This document shows positions 63,655-64,000 of a stretch of DNA of 64,000 nucleotides, one piece after another. Each line of letters begins with the position of its first letter. Positions within the stretch are counted from its first letter, which is position 1. This stretch comes from Albugo candida (Eukaryota; Oomycota; Peronosporomycetes; Albuginales; Albuginaceae), in contig CAJNAR010000026.1 of assembly GCA_905220665.1 (NCBI GenBank), positions 160,078-224,077 on the forward strand. The letters run 5' to 3'. The translations under genes were made by a program, and so were the position numbers. The notes below the pieces were generated by a model that saw only the letters and a list, made by a program, of their open reading frames with translations, did no database searches and was not told the DNA's origin.

Positions 63655-64000
63655 TATGTAGGGTTTAGGGTTTAGGGTTTTAGGGTTTAGGGTTTTAGGG
63701 TTTAGAGTTTTAGGGTTTAGAGTTTTAGGGTTTAGAGTTTTAGGGTTTAGAGTTTTAGGGTTTAGAGTTTTAGGGTTTAGAGTTTTAGGGTTTAGAGTTT
63801 TAGGGTTTAGAGTTTTAGGGTTTAGAGTTTAGGGTTTAGGGTTTAGGGTTTAGGGTTTAGGGTTTAGGGTTTAGGGTTTAGGGTTTAGGGTTTAGGGTAG
63901 GGTTTAGGGTTTAGGGTTTAGGGTTTAGGGTTTTAGGGTTTTAGGGTTTAGGTTTAGGGGTTTAGGTTTAGGGTTTTAGGTTTAGGGTTTTAGGTTTAGG
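63655..64000 (+). repeat. Telomeric repeat tract with variant higher-order block
   Basis: TTTAGGG and TTTTAGGG repeats with the G-rich strand 5' to 3' toward the right end, as at a true chromosome end. From about 63,701 to 63,835, a 15-bp unit (TTTAGAGTTTTAGGG) recurs 8-9 times with exact period. It is followed by canonical TTTAGGG, one short TAGGG, and a mixed terminal part including TTTAGG and TTTTAGGG. TTTAGGG is known from plants, oomycetes and several other protists. Confidence 0.95.

Noticed and set aside
63655..64000. CRISPR-like or minisatellite array
   Set aside because: The unit is telomeric and the tract is at the chromosome end. No unique spacers exist.

Overview
This is the end of a eukaryotic chromosome. 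The right edge (about 63,655-64,000) is telomeric DNA of the TTTAGGG class running G-rich strand outward. Coding exons are joined by short GT-AG introns, mostly 45-90 bp. The genes include mitochondrial, splicing, SNARE and probable ciliary proteins, together with LINE, Copia, Gypsy-like and tRNA-derived SINE elements and families of small secreted cysteine proteins. The telomere type, tiny introns, coiled-coil genes of ciliary type and secreted CX2C proteins fit a stramenopile, most likely an oomycete. A white-rust (Albugo-like) genome is my best guess, at moderate to low confidence; nothing in the window proves the taxon.

Layout. (1) 1-5.8 kb: a minus-strand LINE retrotransposon cut by the left window edge, with a tRNA-derived SINE beside its 5' end. 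(2) 5.8-24.1 kb: a tandem array of about 3-kb units. Each carries a remnant or flank of an UNC-45-like gene followed by one small secreted four-cysteine protein gene (SCP1-SCP4). Promoter and signal peptide are conserved and the mature part is strongly divergent. A decayed Copia element (18,901-23,446) interrupts the last unit. (3) 24.1-27.1 kb: gene-poor, with a perfect 34-bp palindrome. (4) 27.1-49.3 kb: a compact block of single-copy genes. It holds a secreted pseudo-aspartic protease, coiled-coil proteins, prefoldin 5, an ankyrin-SAM protein, a Qb-SNARE, TIM17, a HIS4-like histidine enzyme, complex III subunit 9, an RBM39-like splicing factor, a JMJD6-like JmjC protein, DPM2, an Sds3-like protein, an FMC1-like assembly factor and a QSOX-type sulfhydryl oxidase. 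Genes are often under 150 bp apart, and one convergent pair shares stop-codon bases. (5) 49.6-55.3 kb: a secreted CX2C-repeat protein gene broken by an in-frame TGA, then two small convergent genes. (6) 55.3-60.0 kb: a decayed Gypsy-like element with a chromodomain-like tail. (7) 60.1-63.4 kb: subtelomeric pseudogene-like coding, a second SINE with a 17-bp target duplication, and a Cys/His-rich gene. (8) The telomere, which contains a 15-bp higher-order variant repeat.

The housekeeping genes serve mitochondria (TIM17, QCR9, FMC1), the secretory route (SNARE, DPM2, QSOX), and RNA and chromatin (RBM39, Sds3, JMJD6). The accessory flanks are built from mobile elements and fast-evolving secreted proteins. 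The strongest lead is the secreted-protein array: in neighbouring units the non-coding flanks are almost identical while the coding sequences have diverged. Exon boundaries given here were worked out by hand from splice sites and reading-frame phase and have not been checked against transcripts.
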